7,667 bases of DNA from Hyphomicrobiales bacterium (GTDB lineage: Bacteria > Pseudomonadota > Alphaproteobacteria > Rhizobiales > Beijerinckiaceae): the NCBI GenBank assembly GCA_028290085.1, contig JAQGKN010000308.1:1-7667 (forward strand). The letters run 5' to 3'. Below, in pieces: positions 7,257-7,667 of the stretch; position 1 is the stretch's first letter; every line of letters begins with the position of its first letter. Made by a program: the position numbers and the translations under genes. Below the pieces are notes generated by a model that saw only the letters and a program-made list of their open reading frames with translations, did not search any database and was not told the origin of the DNA.

Positions 7257-7667
7257 GTGCAGCCAGTTTGCATTGTCATGATCGAGGACGACGCGGGTCA
7301 CGCCTGCTTGATCGAACGCAACATCCGCCGCGCCGACCCCGCCGCACGCGAGGCGCTTCAGGAAATGCAGGCCCGCATCGCGGCCATCGCTGGCATCCAT
7401 CGGTCGCTCTACACTTCGGACGATGTCCGGGTGGTCGATATGGCGGCGTATCTCGGCAAGCTCGTCGAGGAGCTGGCCGAAGCGATGAAGGAATCAGGCC
7501 GGGAATATTCGATCCGTCTCCACGCCGCACATTTGCAGGTGCCCACCGACAAGGCTGTCTCGGTCGGCGTGATCGTGACCGAGCTCGTGACCAACGCCTA
7601 TAAATACGCCTATCCCGCCGAGGCCTCTGGCGAAATTCGCGTGCGAATCGAGGCCGAGGCAGAGGCT
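7257..7667 (+). CDS. Chimeric signalling frame: response-regulator start fused to HisKA_2-type histidine kinase, open at the window edge
   Basis: 137 codons run from a GTG to the last base without a stop. Residues 1-26 (including VCIVMIEDD and LIERNIRRA) are the first strand and helix of a CheY/Rcp1-like receiver, with the acidic pocket Glu10-Asp11-Asp12. From about residue 27 (DPAAREALQEMQARI) the sequence becomes the second DHp helix of a HisKA_2 kinase: IAGIHRSLYTSDDVR (44-58), then the ATPase N box VTELVTNAYKYAYP (107-120) with Glu109 and Asn113. Missing are the receiver's phospho-acceptor Asp (normally near residue 60) and the kinase's His (in its HRxKN box, normally upstream of the DPAAREAL block). 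The likely explanation is an in-frame deletion joining a single-domain response regulator gene to a downstream kinase gene, or the same join made in assembly. As read, it could neither accept phosphate as a receiver nor autophosphorylate. The junction lies near 7332-7337. The 3' end is outside the window. Confidence 0.75.
   Translation, partial: MQPVCIVMIEDDAGHACLIERNIRRADPAAREALQEMQARIAAIAGIHRSLYTSDDVRVVDMAAYLGKLVEELAEAMKESGREYSIRLHAAHLQVPTDKAVSVGVIVTELVTNAYKYAYPAEASGEIRVRIEAEAEA

Noticed and set aside
7238..7603. A 121-codon frame whose GTG overlaps the kinase stop
   Set aside because: The overlap looks like translational coupling, but the product is Arg/Pro/His-rich without any domain, whereas the frame from 7257 has clear receiver and kinase motifs and its own ribosome binding site.

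Overview
The window looks like a stretch of alphaproteobacterial chromosome. It is GC-rich, strongly biased to G/C at third codon positions, and its proteins resemble alphaproteobacterial versions (a GlcB-type malate synthase, a GabD1/Sad-type aldehyde dehydrogenase and a large Cache-HAMP-GAF-PAS histidine kinase). Order and genus cannot be set from the sequence alone. No RNA gene, CRISPR array, insertion sequence or prophage gene was seen, and no stretch over 300 bases lacks a gene.

Layout, left to right: (1) the first 159 codons of an FAD-dependent oxidoreductase on the minus strand, running off the left edge; (2) a 211-base divergent intergenic region with an operator-like palindrome and a small hairpin in the malate synthase leader; (3) a complete malate synthase G gene (plus strand); (4) a GC-rich hairpin between convergent genes, a probable shared terminator; (5) a complete succinate-semialdehyde-type aldehyde dehydrogenase (minus strand); (6) a 230-base divergent intergenic region with two weak hairpins followed by T-tracts; (7) a complete 914-residue membrane sensor histidine kinase (plus strand); (8) 15 bases after it, an open frame that continues to the right edge.

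The metabolic genes fit carbon assimilation: malate synthase joins glyoxylate to acetyl-CoA, and the dehydrogenase would feed succinate from succinic semialdehyde into the TCA cycle. They are convergent, so nothing shows that they are co-regulated. The kinase and the following frame form a separate signalling unit.

The most notable point is the last frame. Its first 26 or so codons are the start of a CheY/Rcp1-like response regulator, with good ribosome binding site and acidic pocket. It then passes in frame, with no stop, into the middle of a different protein type, a HisKA_2-family histidine kinase downstream of its phospho-acceptor histidine. The phospho-acceptor aspartate of the receiver and the histidine of the kinase are both absent. 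This is best explained by an internal deletion (real, or an assembly collapse) fusing two neighbouring signalling genes, rather than by a new working system. The rest of the window is ordinary.
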